From: Flavobacterium ajazii
GTDB taxonomy: Bacteria; Bacteroidota; Bacteroidia; Flavobacteriales; Flavobacteriaceae
Length of the DNA stretch: 64,000 bases
Assembly (NCBI RefSeq): GCF_010614725.1
Contig: NZ_JAAEHL010000014.1
Location: forward strand, 1 to 64,000
Direction of reading: 5' to 3'
Below the pieces are notes generated by a model that saw only the letters and a list, made by a program, of their open reading frames with translations, searched no databases and was not told where the DNA came from. Of this stretch, positions 24,206 through 34,257 are shown in pieces; the first letter of the stretch is position 1, and each line of letters starts with the position of its first letter. A program made the translations under genes and the position numbers.

Positions 24206-26122
24206 ATGGAAGAAAAAAAATTAGACCTTAATTCAATCATTGGTTTTGTATTGATATTCGGAATTTTGATTTGGATTATGTATCAAAATCAGCCTTCTGA
24301 AAAAGAAATTGCTGCTGAAAAAGCCAAGAAAGAATTGGTAGCTAAACAAGAAGCTCAGGCCAAAGCAGATAAAGCCAAAACGGCTTCATTACCAACTGTT
24401 GCTGTAACTCCTGGAGATACAGTTCAATTGGCTCAATTGCAAAAAACTTTAGGAGGATTTGCTTATTCTGCAACACTTCCTTCTGCAAAAGAAGTTTTTA
24501 CTACAATCGAAAATGAAAAATTAAAATTAACGATTGCCAATAAAGGAGGTTATATTGTTGAAGCTACTTTAAAAGGATTTGAAAAATTTCAAAAAGGGTC
24601 AAAACAATTAGTAGAGCTAATTAAGAATAATAATTCGAACCTGAATATTCAGTTATTGACTACTGATAACAGAACTTTGAATTCGAAAGATTTATTTTTT
24701 GAGCCTGCTTTAACTAAAACCGGAGCAGATCAGATTTTGACTATGCGTCTGAAAGCCGGGGCTAATGAATTCTTAGAATATAAATATGTATTAAAAGCAA
24801 ATGACTATTTAGTAGGATTTGATATTCGTTCTCAGGGATTAAACCGTGTTTTAAATTCAGCAAAACCGTTGGATTTACAATGGGATTTAAAAACGTACAG
24901 AAACGAAAAAAGTGTTTCTTATGAAAACCGTTATGCGGAAATTTATTATGAGCATGAAGATGGTAAAATCAATTATGCAGGTTTAGGGAAACATGAAGAA
25001 GAAACAGCCGATAAGGTGAGTTTTATAGCCTATAAACAGCATTTCTTTACTTCTATTTTGGTTACAGAAAAGCCGTTTGCAACGACTAAATTAGAATCGA
25101 CTAATTTGGTTAATGATGAGAAAATTGATACTGTTTTTACAAAACAATTTAAAGCAAATATTCCTTTAGCGTTTTCTAATGGTGAAATTGATTATAAAAT
25201 GCAATGGTATTTTGGACCGGCAGATTATAAAGTGTTGAAATCGTATGACAAAAACTTCCAGAAAATTATTCCATTAGGTTGGGGAATCTTCGGTTGGATT
25301 AATAAGTTGATATTCGTTCCGCTGTTTGGATTCTTAAGTTCAACAATTGGATTGTCATTAGGAATTGCAATCATTATCTTTACGATTATTATTAAATTGG
25401 CTATGTCGCCAATTACATATAAATCATTCCTGTCTCAGGCCAAAATGAAAGTTTTAAGACCTGATATTACAGAATTGGGAGAAAAATACAAAAAAGACCC
25501 AATGAAAAAACAGCAGGAAACAATGAAACTGTACAACAAAGCAGGAGTAAACCCAATGGCTGGATGTATTCCGGCATTGATTCAGCTTCCATTTATGTAT
25601 GCTTCATTCCAGTTTTTCCCTGCAGCTTTTGAGTTAAGACAAAAAGGTTTCCTTTGGGCAGATGATTTGTCTTCTTTTGATTCTGTTGTAAAATTACCAT
25701 TCCATATTCCATTGTATGGTGATCATATTAGTTTGTTTCCGATTTTGGCAGCAATTGCTATTTTCTTTTATATGAAAATGACTTCGGGAGATCAGCAGAT
25801 GGCAGCTCCTCAACAAGAAGGTATGCCGGATATGGCAAAAATGATGAAGATCATGATCTACGTATCACCGTTGATGATGTTAATTTTCTTCAACAGTTAC
25901 GGAGCAGGATTGAGTTTATACAACTTTATTTCAAACTTAATTACAATCGGAATTATGTTTGTGATTAAAAACTACATCGTTGACAGTGATAAAATTCACG
26001 CTCAGATCCAGGAGAATAAGCAGAGAGAGCCTAAAAAGCCAAGTAAATTCCAGCAACGCCTTCAGGAAGTAATGGAACAGCAGGAAGCAGCTAAAAAAGA
26101 AGCTCAGAAAAGGAAAAAATAA
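24206..26122 (+). CDS. yidC: Membrane protein insertase YidC
   Basis: A 638-residue inner-membrane insertase of the Oxa1/YidC family. TM1 is at residues 8-24, followed by an Ala/Lys-rich linker and a large periplasmic beta domain (about 60-340). The conserved C-terminal translocase region (about 355-600) has five hydrophobic segments, including IFTIIIKLAMSPITYKSFLS and PMAGCIPALIQLPFMYASFQ, and ends in a basic tail (EAAKKEAQKRKK) suited to ribosome contact. It works with SecYEG or alone. A strong terminator at 26138-26177 ends the pyrG-yidC unit. Confidence 0.97.
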   Translation: MEEKKLDLNSIIGFVLIFGILIWIMYQNQPSEKEIAAEKAKKELVAKQEAQAKADKAKTASLPTVAVTPGDTVQLAQLQKTLGGFAYSATLPSAKEVFTTIENEKLKLTIANKGGYIVEATLKGFEKFQKGSKQLVELIKNNNSNLNIQLLTTDNRTLNSKDLFFEPALTKTGADQILTMRLKAGANEFLEYKYVLKANDYLVGFDIRSQGLNRVLNSAKPLDLQWDLKTYRNEKSVSYENRYAEIYYEHEDGKINYAGLGKHEEETADKVSFIAYKQHFFTSILVTEKPFATTKLESTNLVNDEKIDTVFTKQFKANIPLAFSNGEIDYKMQWYFGPADYKVLKSYDKNFQKIIPLGWGIFGWINKLIFVPLFGFLSSTIGLSLGIAIIIFTIIIKLAMSPITYKSFLSQAKMKVLRPDITELGEKYKKDPMKKQQETMKLYNKAGVNPMAGCIPALIQLPFMYASFQFFPAAFELRQKGFLWADDLSSFDSVVKLPFHIPLYGDHISLFPILAAIAIFFYMKMTSGDQQMAAPQQEGMPDMAKMMKIMIYVSPLMMLIFFNSYGAGLSLYNFISNLITIGIMFVIKNYIVDSDKIHAQIQENKQREPKKPSKFQQRLQEVMEQQEAAKKEAQKRKK

Positions 26123-26137
26123 TTCTTTCAGTAAAAA

Positions 26138-26177
26138 ATAAAAGGTCGGAATATTCAAATATTCCGACCTTTTATTT
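26138..26177. terminator. Bidirectional terminator after yidC
   Basis: AAAAGGTCGGAATATT (26140-26155) is perfectly complementary to AATATTCCGACCTTTT (26158-26173), with A- and T-runs at the flanks. It is placed between convergent genes. Confidence 0.88.
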
Positions 26178-26209
26178 TTATATGTTTTTGGATATTGAAA
26201 TCCTTATGC

Positions 26210-27334
26210 CTATTGAGATAATTCCTTGCGATATGTTTTTCTCTGACAATGAATTATCGGGTCAAAATTCTTCCATAAAAGGTGAATTGCATTATTTTCA
26301 AGTAATTCAGGTGTTCTGATACAGGTCTGGATTCCTTTTTTAGAAAATGTTTTGTAATATTCATCAAAAATTATAGCTGTAACTCCTTTGTTTTGGTATT
26401 CAGGACGAATTCCAATAAGGTAAAAAACAACATCTTTGCTGTACTTTCTTGCTCGTAATAAATGAAGGAATCCAAATGGGAAGAGTTTTCCTTTTGCTTT
26501 TTGTAAAGCTTCTGTAAAACTAGGCATCACGATACTGAAAGCAACTAATTTATCATCTTTATCCACGACAAATTTTATATATTCAGGATTGATAAAACCG
26601 ATGTATTTCTTTTTAAAATATTCCTTCTGAACCTCTGAAACTGCAACAAAGGAAGCCAGTTTTTCGTACGATTCGTTAAATAAATCAAACATTTCGTCGA
26701 CATACGGCATTATGTCTTTTGTTTTGGTAAAGGTTAAGGCTTTTAGGCCGTATCTTTTTTTGATGAGTTCCTGCGCTTTTGTAAAAAGCTCTGGTTTTAC
26801 ATTTGAAAATGGAAAAATACTTTCAATAAATTGTTTTTCTACCTGAAAGCCTAACTTTTCAAAATGGTCAACATAGTAGGCATGATTGTACCAGGTGATC
26901 ATAGTTCCGATTTGGTCAAAACCTTCGGTTAAAACACCAACTTTATCTAAATTTGAAAATCCCATAGGACCTTCTATGTGATCGAGGTTGTTCTGTTTTC
27001 CTAATTGATGAACTTTTTCCAGTAAAGCTTTGGTTACTTCAATATCATCAATAACATCAAACCAGCCAAAACGAACTTTTCTTTTATGTTGGTTGTTTAC
27101 TTCTCCCCAGTTGATAATAGCCGTAATTCGTCCGACAATTTCATTATTTTTATATGCCAGATAGAAATAAGCTTCAGCATTTTCAAAAGCCGGATTTTTT
27201 GTTTTATCAAATGACTCCAGTTCATCTGAAATAATAGGAGGAACCCAGTATGGATTATCTTTATATAAAGAAAAAGGGAATTTAATATATTCCGTTAATT
27301 CTTTTTTTGTTTTGGCTTCTTTAATTGTAATCAT
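26210..27334 (-). CDS. GNAT-like N-acetyltransferase family protein
   Basis: A 374-residue cytoplasmic protein. The N-terminal third (IKEAKTKKELTEYIKFPFSLY, AYFYLAYKNNEIVGRITAII) and the later VVFYLIGIRPEYQNKGVTAI fit an acyl-CoA N-acyltransferase (GNAT) fold with an R/Q-x-x-x-G-like acetyl-CoA loop. Homologues of this length are widespread in Bacteroidetes and of unknown substrate. It is probably single-gene, 65 bases from the barrel protein upstream on the same strand. The fold call is moderate and the substrate unknown. Confidence 0.7.
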   Translation of the reverse strand: MITIKEAKTKKELTEYIKFPFSLYKDNPYWVPPIISDELESFDKTKNPAFENAEAYFYLAYKNNEIVGRITAIINWGEVNNQHKRKVRFGWFDVIDDIEVTKALLEKVHQLGKQNNLDHIEGPMGFSNLDKVGVLTEGFDQIGTMITWYNHAYYVDHFEKLGFQVEKQFIESIFPFSNVKPELFTKAQELIKKRYGLKALTFTKTKDIMPYVDEMFDLFNESYEKLASFVAVSEVQKEYFKKKYIGFINPEYIKFVVDKDDKLVAFSIVMPSFTEALQKAKGKLFPFGFLHLLRARKYSKDVVFYLIGIRPEYQNKGVTAIIFDEYYKTFSKKGIQTCIRTPELLENNAIHLLWKNFDPIIHCQRKTYRKELSQ

Positions 27335-27399
27335 TAAACTCTTTTTTTGTTTTAATATTTTGCAGATAATCAGTTCGATTTCATTTAATAAATAAAAGC

Positions 27400-28428
27400 T
27401 TATTCATATTTTGCTTTTCTTTTTCGTTCTTTTTCCTGATAATCAACTTCTTCTGTTTTTTCTTTTTCTTCTTCCAGTTTTTGGTCTTTTTTAGACTTTT
27501 TGTCTTTTGGTTTTTTTGCTTTTTTTCCTACCCGTGTGAACTCATCTTTGTGTTTGCCATCATAACGTACTGATAAACCAATTCCGCCATAAAGGATAGA
27601 AGGAGTGTTTTTTAAATTTTTACTGATTGAAGCATCTATTTGAACATTTCGGGCAAAGAAATAAGCTGCCCCGCCCCTGAAAGTAAGGTCGCTGTATAAA
27701 TCACTTTTATATCCCTGGTTTTCAATAAAACCGGACCATCTGTTGTTAATGCCTCTTGTTAGGGTTACAGCATAACCATATCCCGAATAATCGGTACCAA
27801 CGTAATCTGCAATAATATTGGATACTAATACCCATCTGCCGTCTCCAAAATGATTTTGCGTAATCAGCATTAATTTTGGAGCGATATTAAACTTTGTAGA
27901 ATAAAAACGCAGGTTGTTTGAATTATAAGCGTACGGATTGTCCTTAAAAACGAAATTAGCACCTGCAAAAATAGAAACTGCAGGAATTAATTGGTGCCAT
28001 CTAAATTTTCTATTGGCACTGTAACTGTAAATATTAACGTCTCTTTTATTGTTTTTAAAAGGATCGTAAATAAGATATTTGGCACCTAAAATGGTTTGTC
28101 TAAAATTACTTTTCTTGAAAGTTGTTGCCGGTGTTGTAAATTTTTCATTTTGATATTGAATGTCAGCAATAAATTCAAGTTGCTCCATAAAAAGCCCCCC
28201 ACGAAGTGTAAAATCCGTGCCAAAACCGGCAGCTTCATAATTTTGTGTATCATGCTTTTCAGTTATACCATAAAAACCAATTTCAGCCTGAATTACTGAT
28301 TTTCCAACAGAGAACGCCGACATAGTCTCGCCAGGACGGTTAGAATTTATAATATCAGTGTGTTGAGCAAAAAAATATTGTGGAAATATAAATAGACAAG
28401 CTATCAGAAAGTTTTTAATTTTTAACAT
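27400..28428 (-). CDS. Outer-membrane beta-barrel transporter-like protein
   Basis: A 342-residue exported protein (signal peptide ending YFFAQH, residues 1-21). Many amphipathic beta strands with aromatic girdles (GYGYAVTLTRGINNRWSGF, ASISKNLKNTPSILYGGIGL) indicate an outer-membrane barrel similar to the phenol-degradation MetA-pathway transporter family. The opening HTDIINSNRPGETMSAFSVG is typical for flavobacterial members. After the last barrel strand (LSVRYDGKH) there is a 50-residue Lys/Glu tail, an unusual extra segment that would lie in the periplasm. Cargo unknown. Confidence 0.8.
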   Translation of the reverse strand: MLKIKNFLIACLFIFPQYFFAQHTDIINSNRPGETMSAFSVGKSVIQAEIGFYGITEKHDTQNYEAAGFGTDFTLRGGLFMEQLEFIADIQYQNEKFTTPATTFKKSNFRQTILGAKYLIYDPFKNNKRDVNIYSYSANRKFRWHQLIPAVSIFAGANFVFKDNPYAYNSNNLRFYSTKFNIAPKLMLITQNHFGDGRWVLVSNIIADYVGTDYSGYGYAVTLTRGINNRWSGFIENQGYKSDLYSDLTFRGGAAYFFARNVQIDASISKNLKNTPSILYGGIGLSVRYDGKHKDEFTRVGKKAKKPKDKKSKKDQKLEEEKEKTEEVDYQEKERKRKAKYE

Positions 28429-28527
28429 AGAGTATTTTATTAATTAAAAAGCTATAACGCATTTCAAATGTACTATATTTTATTATTTATTTAAGATTGA
28501 TATTTTAATTTTAAACAGCGGATTTAC

Positions 28528-28535
28528 TAATTTTG
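28528..28535 (+). promoter_or_regulatory. -7 promoter box before DUF4834
   Basis: TAATTTTG fits TAnnTTTG exactly. The start of transcription would be near 28538, so translation must start at ATG 28548 or 28554, not at the TTG (28533) inside the box. Confidence 0.5.
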
Positions 28536-28553
28536 AAAAAAAATTATATGATC

Positions 28554-28850
28554 ATGCAAGAAGCATCTTTTACAAATTTGTTTAAAACGATAATGTGGAT
28601 TATTGCGTTTTATTATATTTTTAAATTTTTAGCTAAAATATTTTTGCCTGTACTGGTGAAAAAAGCGGTGGAAAAAGCAGGAGAAAATTTTCAGAGACAG
28701 CAGCAGCAATACAATCAATATAATCAGGGTAATGCCTGGCAGAACACGAACACTAATAAAGACGAAATAATTATTGATACTGCTAATGCTAAAAAATCCC
28801 GCGAAACCAAAAAAGTGGGGGAGTATGTTGATTACGAAGAAATAGATTAG
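28554..28850 (+). CDS. DUF4834 family small membrane protein
   Basis: A 98-residue protein (ATG 28554; an in-frame ATG two codons earlier is also possible). The N-terminal 40 residues hold one or two closely spaced membrane segments (LFKTIMWIIAFYYIFKFLAK, then IFLPVLVKKA). A Gln/Asn-rich stretch (RQQQQYNQYNQGN) follows, and the end is acidic (GEYVDYEEID), a feature shared by the DUF4834 family of Bacteroidetes. It precedes the YfhO gene by 50 bases and is probably co-transcribed. Function unknown. Confidence 0.82.
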   Translation: MQEASFTNLFKTIMWIIAFYYIFKFLAKIFLPVLVKKAVEKAGENFQRQQQQYNQYNQGNAWQNTNTNKDEIIIDTANAKKSRETKKVGEYVDYEEID

Positions 28851-28900
28851 ATTTGTATCCTGAATATTCGGGATTCATCATTTAACCAAACCGCCCAAAA

Positions 28901-31372
28901 TTGAAAATAGTAAATAAATTCTATCCGCATGCCCTTGTAATTCTGGGCTTTATTCTCGTTTCATTAATTTATTTTTATCCTGTTCTGCAGGGAAAACAAA
29001 TCTTTCAGTCTGATATTGCTCAGTATACCGGAATGGCAAAAGAGCAAAATGATTTTAGGGCTGCCGAACACACTGAACCTTATTGGACAAATTCTGCTTT
29101 TGGAGGAATGCCGACTTATCAGCTGGGAGCAAACTATCCATACGATTTTGTAGGTAAAATTGATGATGTTTTACGTTTTCTGCCTCGTCCTGCAGATTAT
29201 CTGTTTTTATATTTCTTAGGCTTTTACGGGTTGTTATTAGTTTTGAAAACAGATCCGTTAAAAGCTTTTATTGGAGCCATCGCATTTGGTTTTTCAACTT
29301 ATTTAATCATTATTTTAGGAGTTGGTCATAATGCAAAAGCACATGCAATTGCTTATATGCCGTTGGTTATTGCTGGTATTATACTCGTCTTTCAGAAAAA
29401 ATACATCTTTGGGGGACTTCTCACCATGTTTGCAGTTGCTTTGGAAGTTAATGCGAACCACTTTCAAATGACTTATTACCTGTTGATTTTCGTATTAATT
29501 CTTTCAGGATATTTTGTTTTTAATTTTATTAAAGAAAAACAATTTAAAGAATTAGGAATTGCTGTAGGGGTTTTGATTGTTGCCGGAATTTTTGCCATTG
29601 GTGCAAATGCTACTAATTTAATGGCCACCAGCGAATATGCTAAATTCAGTACTAGAAGTAACAGTGAACTGACTTTTAATCCGGACGGGTCTAAAAAGAC
29701 CAATGAAAATGCCTTAAGTCGCGAATATATTACAGAATACAGTTATGGAATTGCAGAAAGCTTTAATCTTATTGCACCAAGGCTTTTTGGAGGTTCAAAT
29801 CATGAAAATGTAGGTACTGACAGCCGTATGTATTCATTCATGACTGAGCAAGGTGTGCCTTCTACACAGGCACAGGATTTCGTGTCAGGAATGCCTACAT
29901 ATTGGGGAGACCAGCCTATTGTAGCTGCTCCTGCTTACATTGGGGTTGTGGTTTTCTTTTTAGGAGTTTTGGCATTGTTTATTGACGACAGAAAAATAAA
30001 ATATGTATTTCTTGGAGGAGCATTGTTTTCATTGGTGCTTTCCTGGGGTAAGAATTTTTCTCTTCTGACAGACTTCTTTATTGATTATGTTCCGATGTAT
30101 GATAAATTCAGGGCAGTCTCTTCAATTCAGGTTATTCTTGAACTATGTTTCCCTGTTTTAGCCGTTATGGGAGTTCAATCATTTTTTAAGGCAAAAGAAG
30201 AACCAAAATTACAGCAAAAAGCTCTGATACAAACAGGTGTTTTTGGCTTGGGGGTAATTTTAATTTTACTAATTGCTAAAGGATTTTTCCACTTTACAGG
30301 AAGCAGTGATAGTTATTATTTAGAAAATTACGGTCCTGGTTTTGTTGACGCATTGAAAGAAGACAGAATGGCATTGTACCTGGCTGATTTGTTACGTTCA
30401 GGTTTTTTCATTGTGATAACTTTTATAATTTTATGGTTATTTGTCAAAAACAAACTGTCTCAAAATACTGCTTTAATCATAGTAGGGCTTTTGATGATTT
30501 TTGATTTGTTTTTTGTAGATAAAAAATACGTTTCTGCAAAAGATTTTGTAAGTCCTGCGGAAATAGCTGCTCCGTTTCAGGAGACTCCTTCAGATACAGA
30601 GATTTTAAAAGATACTACACATTACAGAGTTTTTGAAATGGATGGAAATATGTCAAGTGCAAGAGCTTCTTATTTTCATCATTCTATTGGCGGTTATCAT
30701 GCAGCAAAACCAAGGAGGATTCAACAGTTGTTTGATTATCAGATTGCTAATAAAGCAAAAAAAATGAATCTGGAAGTGCTTAATATGTTAAATGTTAAGT
30801 ATGTGATTCAGACTGATAAAGAGGGAAGAGCAATTCCAACAATAAATCCTGATGCAAACGGAAACGCCTGGTTTGTGAATACAGTAAAACTGGTAAATAA
30901 AGCAGATGATGTAATGAAAGCTTTAGACTATGTTGATACCAAAAAAGTAGCTGTTTTCAATGTGCATGAGCACGAAGGTAAATTTAAAAGTGCCCGTTTA
31001 AAAAAACAATGGGATACAATTGGGACCATAAAAGTGGTACAGTACAAACCAAACTACATAAAATATCAATCGGATAACGGAAAAGAAGGTTTGGCTGTTT
31101 TCTCTGAAATTTATTATAAAAATGGCTGGAATGCTTACATTGATGGTAAATTGACAGATCACTTTCCGGTGGATTATGTTCTAAGAGGAATGGAAATTCC
31201 TGGAGGGAAACATACAATTGAATTCAAGTTTGAACCTCAGGTAATCAAAACCGGAAGTACAATTACACTAGCAAGTTCAATTGGAATGTTGCTACTTTTA
31301 ATTGGAGGGATTTATTTTGAAAAATTCTTTCGCAAAGATTCGCAAAGAAATCACGGAGATGCCCAAAAATAA
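28901..31372 (+). CDS. YfhO family membrane protein
   Basis: An 823-residue polytopic membrane protein of the YfhO/GT-C-like family, which in Firmicutes takes part in lipoteichoic acid glycosylation or glycolipid handling. About 12 hydrophobic segments span the first 560 residues, with a luminal loop holding FQSDIAQYTGMAKEQND and YWTNSAFGGMPTYQLGANYP, a pattern typical of GT-C enzymes. A soluble C-terminal domain (about 560-795) precedes a last membrane helix (SIGMLLLLIGGIYFEKFF). The start is TTG (28901), because no ATG is available before the first helix. Followed by glycosyltransferase and flippase genes, it likely belongs to surface glycan assembly. Confidence 0.87.
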   Translation: MKIVNKFYPHALVILGFILVSLIYFYPVLQGKQIFQSDIAQYTGMAKEQNDFRAAEHTEPYWTNSAFGGMPTYQLGANYPYDFVGKIDDVLRFLPRPADYLFLYFLGFYGLLLVLKTDPLKAFIGAIAFGFSTYLIIILGVGHNAKAHAIAYMPLVIAGIILVFQKKYIFGGLLTMFAVALEVNANHFQMTYYLLIFVLILSGYFVFNFIKEKQFKELGIAVGVLIVAGIFAIGANATNLMATSEYAKFSTRSNSELTFNPDGSKKTNENALSREYITEYSYGIAESFNLIAPRLFGGSNHENVGTDSRMYSFMTEQGVPSTQAQDFVSGMPTYWGDQPIVAAPAYIGVVVFFLGVLALFIDDRKIKYVFLGGALFSLVLSWGKNFSLLTDFFIDYVPMYDKFRAVSSIQVILELCFPVLAVMGVQSFFKAKEEPKLQQKALIQTGVFGLGVILILLIAKGFFHFTGSSDSYYLENYGPGFVDALKEDRMALYLADLLRSGFFIVITFIILWLFVKNKLSQNTALIIVGLLMIFDLFFVDKKYVSAKDFVSPAEIAAPFQETPSDTEILKDTTHYRVFEMDGNMSSARASYFHHSIGGYHAAKPRRIQQLFDYQIANKAKKMNLEVLNMLNVKYVIQTDKEGRAIPTINPDANGNAWFVNTVKLVNKADDVMKALDYVDTKKVAVFNVHEHEGKFKSARLKKQWDTIGTIKVVQYKPNYIKYQSDNGKEGLAVFSEIYYKNGWNAYIDGKLTDHFPVDYVLRGMEIPGGKHTIEFKFEPQVIKTGSTITLASSIGMLLLLIGGIYFEKFFRKDSQRNHGDAQK

Positions 31373-31412
31373 TTTAAAAACTTTGTGTAGACTTTGTGAA
31401 TCTCTGTTGAAT

Positions 31413-32699
31413 ATGGAACCAAAGAAGCTTTTAATAATTACCTATTACTTCCCGCCAGCTGGAGGCCCAGGAGTACAGCGCTGGCTAAAATTTGTAAAAT
31501 ATCTGCCCGAATTTGATGTACAGCCAATTGTTTATGTTCCGGAAAACCCAACTTATCCAATTGTAGACGAAGGTTTGGTAAGCGAAATTTCAGATAAAGT
31601 TATTGTTCTTAAAAATAAGATTTGGGAGCCCTATCAATTGGCTTCTGTTTTTTCAAAAAATAAAACTAAAAAAATCAGTTCAGGGATTTTTCCGCAAAAG
31701 AAAAAACAGACTTTTTTAGATAAAACTTTTCTTTGGATTCGTGGTAATCTTTTTATCCCTGATGCACGTGTTTTTTGGGTTAAACCTTCTGTGGCTTTTC
31801 TTGAGGAGTATATTAAGGAGAACAATATTGATACTATTGTGACTTCCGGTCCGCCACACAGTCTTCACTTGATTGGTTTAGAATTACAGCAGAAACTGAA
31901 AGTGAAATGGTTTGCCGATTTCCGTGACCCATGGACAACGATTGGTTATCATAAAGCGCTTCGTTTGTCTTCTTACGCTGAAAAAAAGCATAAAAAATTA
32001 GAACATAAAGTACTTAATTCGGCAGACGAAATAATTGTAACCAGTAAAACTACTAAAGCAGAATTTCAGGCGATAACCAATAAACCTATTTCAGTTATTA
32101 CAAATGGTTATGATATTGAAAATGTAGAGAAGCAAGTTCTGGATACCAAATTTACACTTGCTCATATCGGTTCCTTTTTGTCAGACCGGAATCCAAAGTT
32201 TTTATGGGAATGTCTGGTTGAATTATTAAATGAAATCCCTGATTTTAAATCACATTTAGAAATTAAATTAATTGGTGCAGTAAGCCAGGAAGTACTTGAT
32301 TCAATTGCAGAGTTTAAATTAAATGATTATTTGAATCTTCTGGGTTATGTTTCGCATAATGAGGCAATTGCGCATCAAAAAAGATCTCAGGTTTTGCTTT
32401 TAATCGAAATTAATTCTGAAGACACAAAAAGCATTATTCCGGGGAAATTATTTGAATATATGGTATCAAACCGTCCAATAATTGCAATTGGTCCTCAAGG
32501 TTCTGACTTTGCGGATATTATAAAAGAAACAAATACAGGAGTATTTTTTGATTATTCTGAAAAAGCGAAATTAAAAAGTGTAATTTTGGACTTTTATAAT
32601 CAGTTTTTGGCTGGAAATTTACAGGCTCACGGAGTTGGTTTACAGCAATATTCAAGAAAAAACCTGACCAAACAATTAGCCCAATTAGTTAAGGGATAA
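31413..32699 (+). CDS. Glycosyltransferase, GT4-like
   Basis: A 428-residue enzyme that starts MEPKKLLIITYYFPPAGGPG, the usual beginning of GT4-type (GT-B fold) transferases with a glycine-rich donor loop. The C-terminal half has the nucleotide-sugar region VLLLIEINSEDTKSIIPGKLFEYM, including the Glu of the EX7E-like motif. An upstream in-frame TTG would add 37 residues overlapping the YfhO gene and covering a CTTTGTG repeat, so ATG 31413 is preferred. Likely adds a sugar to a lipid-linked surface glycan. Donor and acceptor unknown. Confidence 0.85.
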   Translation: MEPKKLLIITYYFPPAGGPGVQRWLKFVKYLPEFDVQPIVYVPENPTYPIVDEGLVSEISDKVIVLKNKIWEPYQLASVFSKNKTKKISSGIFPQKKKQTFLDKTFLWIRGNLFIPDARVFWVKPSVAFLEEYIKENNIDTIVTSGPPHSLHLIGLELQQKLKVKWFADFRDPWTTIGYHKALRLSSYAEKKHKKLEHKVLNSADEIIVTSKTTKAEFQAITNKPISVITNGYDIENVEKQVLDTKFTLAHIGSFLSDRNPKFLWECLVELLNEIPDFKSHLEIKLIGAVSQEVLDSIAEFKLNDYLNLLGYVSHNEAIAHQKRSQVLLLIEINSEDTKSIIPGKLFEYMVSNRPIIAIGPQGSDFADIIKETNTGVFFDYSEKAKLKSVILDFYNQFLAGNLQAHGVGLQQYSRKNLTKQLAQLVKG

Positions 32700-32746
32700 G
32701 TTTTTAAAGCCATAATAACCTAAAATTCTACAATTTAAACTCAAAC

Positions 32747-34216
32747 ATGGGTATTGTCTTAAATCAGTCTTTCAAGAATACAATAATTACATATATAGGT
32801 TTCGGTATTGGAGCCATTAATACGCTTTATTTGTATCCTATTTATTTAGGTGCAACATATTATGCATTAACTAATTATATTCTTTCTGCAGCAAATGTTA
32901 TCATGCCTCTGTTTGCTATCGGGATGCAAAATACTCTGGTCAAGTTTTATTCACAATATGAAACAGAAGAGGAAAGAGAACAATTTTTATCGTTTACAGC
33001 CTTATTTCCAATATTGATGTGCATCCCTTTGGGAATTATAGGAATCTTTTTCTTTGATGACATAACAGAATTCGTTTCTAAAGAAAATCCGGTAGTTAAA
33101 GAATTTATGCTTTTAATTCCGTTTATTGGAATTTGTATGGCGTATTTTGAAATTTTTTATGCCTGGGCAAGAGTTCATATGCACTCAGTTTTTGGTAATT
33201 TTATTAAAGAAGTAGGTTTGAGACTATTCTCCAGTTTTGCATTAATTGGATTGTATTTTAAATGGATGTCCCTGATTCAGTTCGTATATCTGACTGCAAT
33301 AATCTATTTTGTTGCTTTTTTAGTGACAATGTTTTATGCATTTTATATCAAAAGACCTAATTTTCAGATTAGTATTCCTGGAAATGTAAAAAGTGTAATG
33401 GAGTATACCTTTTACATTATTTTATCAGGAAGTGTAGCCAACTTGCTATTAGACGGTGACAAATTGATGTTGAATCAATACATGGAAATCAAGAATATTG
33501 CCTATTATTCTGTAGCCACATATATTGCATTGGTTATTTCAGTTCCAAGCCGTGCCATGCATCAAATTGTGTATCCGATTACAGCTAAACTGATGCACGA
33601 AAATAAACACGACGAATTAAACATTTTATATAAAAAAACATCTATAAACCTGCAAATTGTGGGAGGCTTTGTGATGTTATGCATTTTTGTAAATATTAAT
33701 CAGCTTTATGAAATCGTTCCAGCTGAGTACAGAGGCGGAATTCCGGTCGTTTTTATGATTGGACTGTCTAAATATTTTGATTTGATTCTGGGAAATAATA
33801 ATGCGATTATCTTTAATACAAAATATTACCGAATGGTTTTATTTTTAGGACTAGGTTTAGTTGTTCTGACTTTTATTTTAAATGTTATTTTTATTCCGCT
33901 TTACGGAATTATGGGATCGGCCTTTGCTACTTTGTTGTCAATAACTTTTTATAGTCTGGCAAAATTACTTTTCGTTGTTAAAAAACTTCATCTTTATCCA
34001 TTTACAAAGCAGAATCTGTATTCACTGGCAGTTACAACTGTTTTATTTCTTGGTTTTTATTTTTGGGAGTTTCCGGTTTACCCTTTAATTGGAATTGCTT
34101 TAAAATCAGTTTTGGTGACTATTTTATACTTGTACCTTAATTATAAGTTTGAGATTTCTCCTGATATCAATCAGGTCATAGGCAATCTTTTCAAAAAAAT
34201 CGGAATAAAAATTTAA
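32747..34216 (+). CDS. Polysaccharide flippase (Wzx/MOP family)
   Basis: A 489-residue polytopic protein with about 12-14 hydrophobic segments of the multidrug/oligosaccharidyl-lipid/polysaccharide flippase superfamily. The segment DGDKLMLNQYMEIKNIAYY resembles the conserved central charge motif of lipid-linked polysaccharide exporters. The short cytoplasmic loops and the ending FEISPDINQVIGNLFKKI are typical. It comes 47 bases after the glycosyltransferase and is followed by a strong terminator, so the YfhO-transferase-flippase group forms one unit that assembles and flips a lipid-linked sugar. Confidence 0.87.
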   Translation: MGIVLNQSFKNTIITYIGFGIGAINTLYLYPIYLGATYYALTNYILSAANVIMPLFAIGMQNTLVKFYSQYETEEEREQFLSFTALFPILMCIPLGIIGIFFFDDITEFVSKENPVVKEFMLLIPFIGICMAYFEIFYAWARVHMHSVFGNFIKEVGLRLFSSFALIGLYFKWMSLIQFVYLTAIIYFVAFLVTMFYAFYIKRPNFQISIPGNVKSVMEYTFYIILSGSVANLLLDGDKLMLNQYMEIKNIAYYSVATYIALVISVPSRAMHQIVYPITAKLMHENKHDELNILYKKTSINLQIVGGFVMLCIFVNINQLYEIVPAEYRGGIPVVFMIGLSKYFDLILGNNNAIIFNTKYYRMVLFLGLGLVVLTFILNVIFIPLYGIMGSAFATLLSITFYSLAKLLFVVKKLHLYPFTKQNLYSLAVTTVLFLGFYFWEFPVYPLIGIALKSVLVTILYLYLNYKFEISPDINQVIGNLFKKIGIKI

Positions 34217-34257
34217 GAAGGTTGTTCTTTAGGATTATAATTTAGCCTTCTTTTTTT
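34215..34257 (+). terminator. Terminator after the flippase
   Basis: AAGAAGGTT (34215-34223) pairs with AGCCTTCTT (34244-34252, one G-T pair), followed by a T-run to 34257. Confidence 0.75.

Noticed and set aside
31302..31412. Extended N-terminus of the glycosyltransferase from a TTG
   Set aside because: Overlaps the YfhO coding end and a repeat; the family begins at MEPKKLL.
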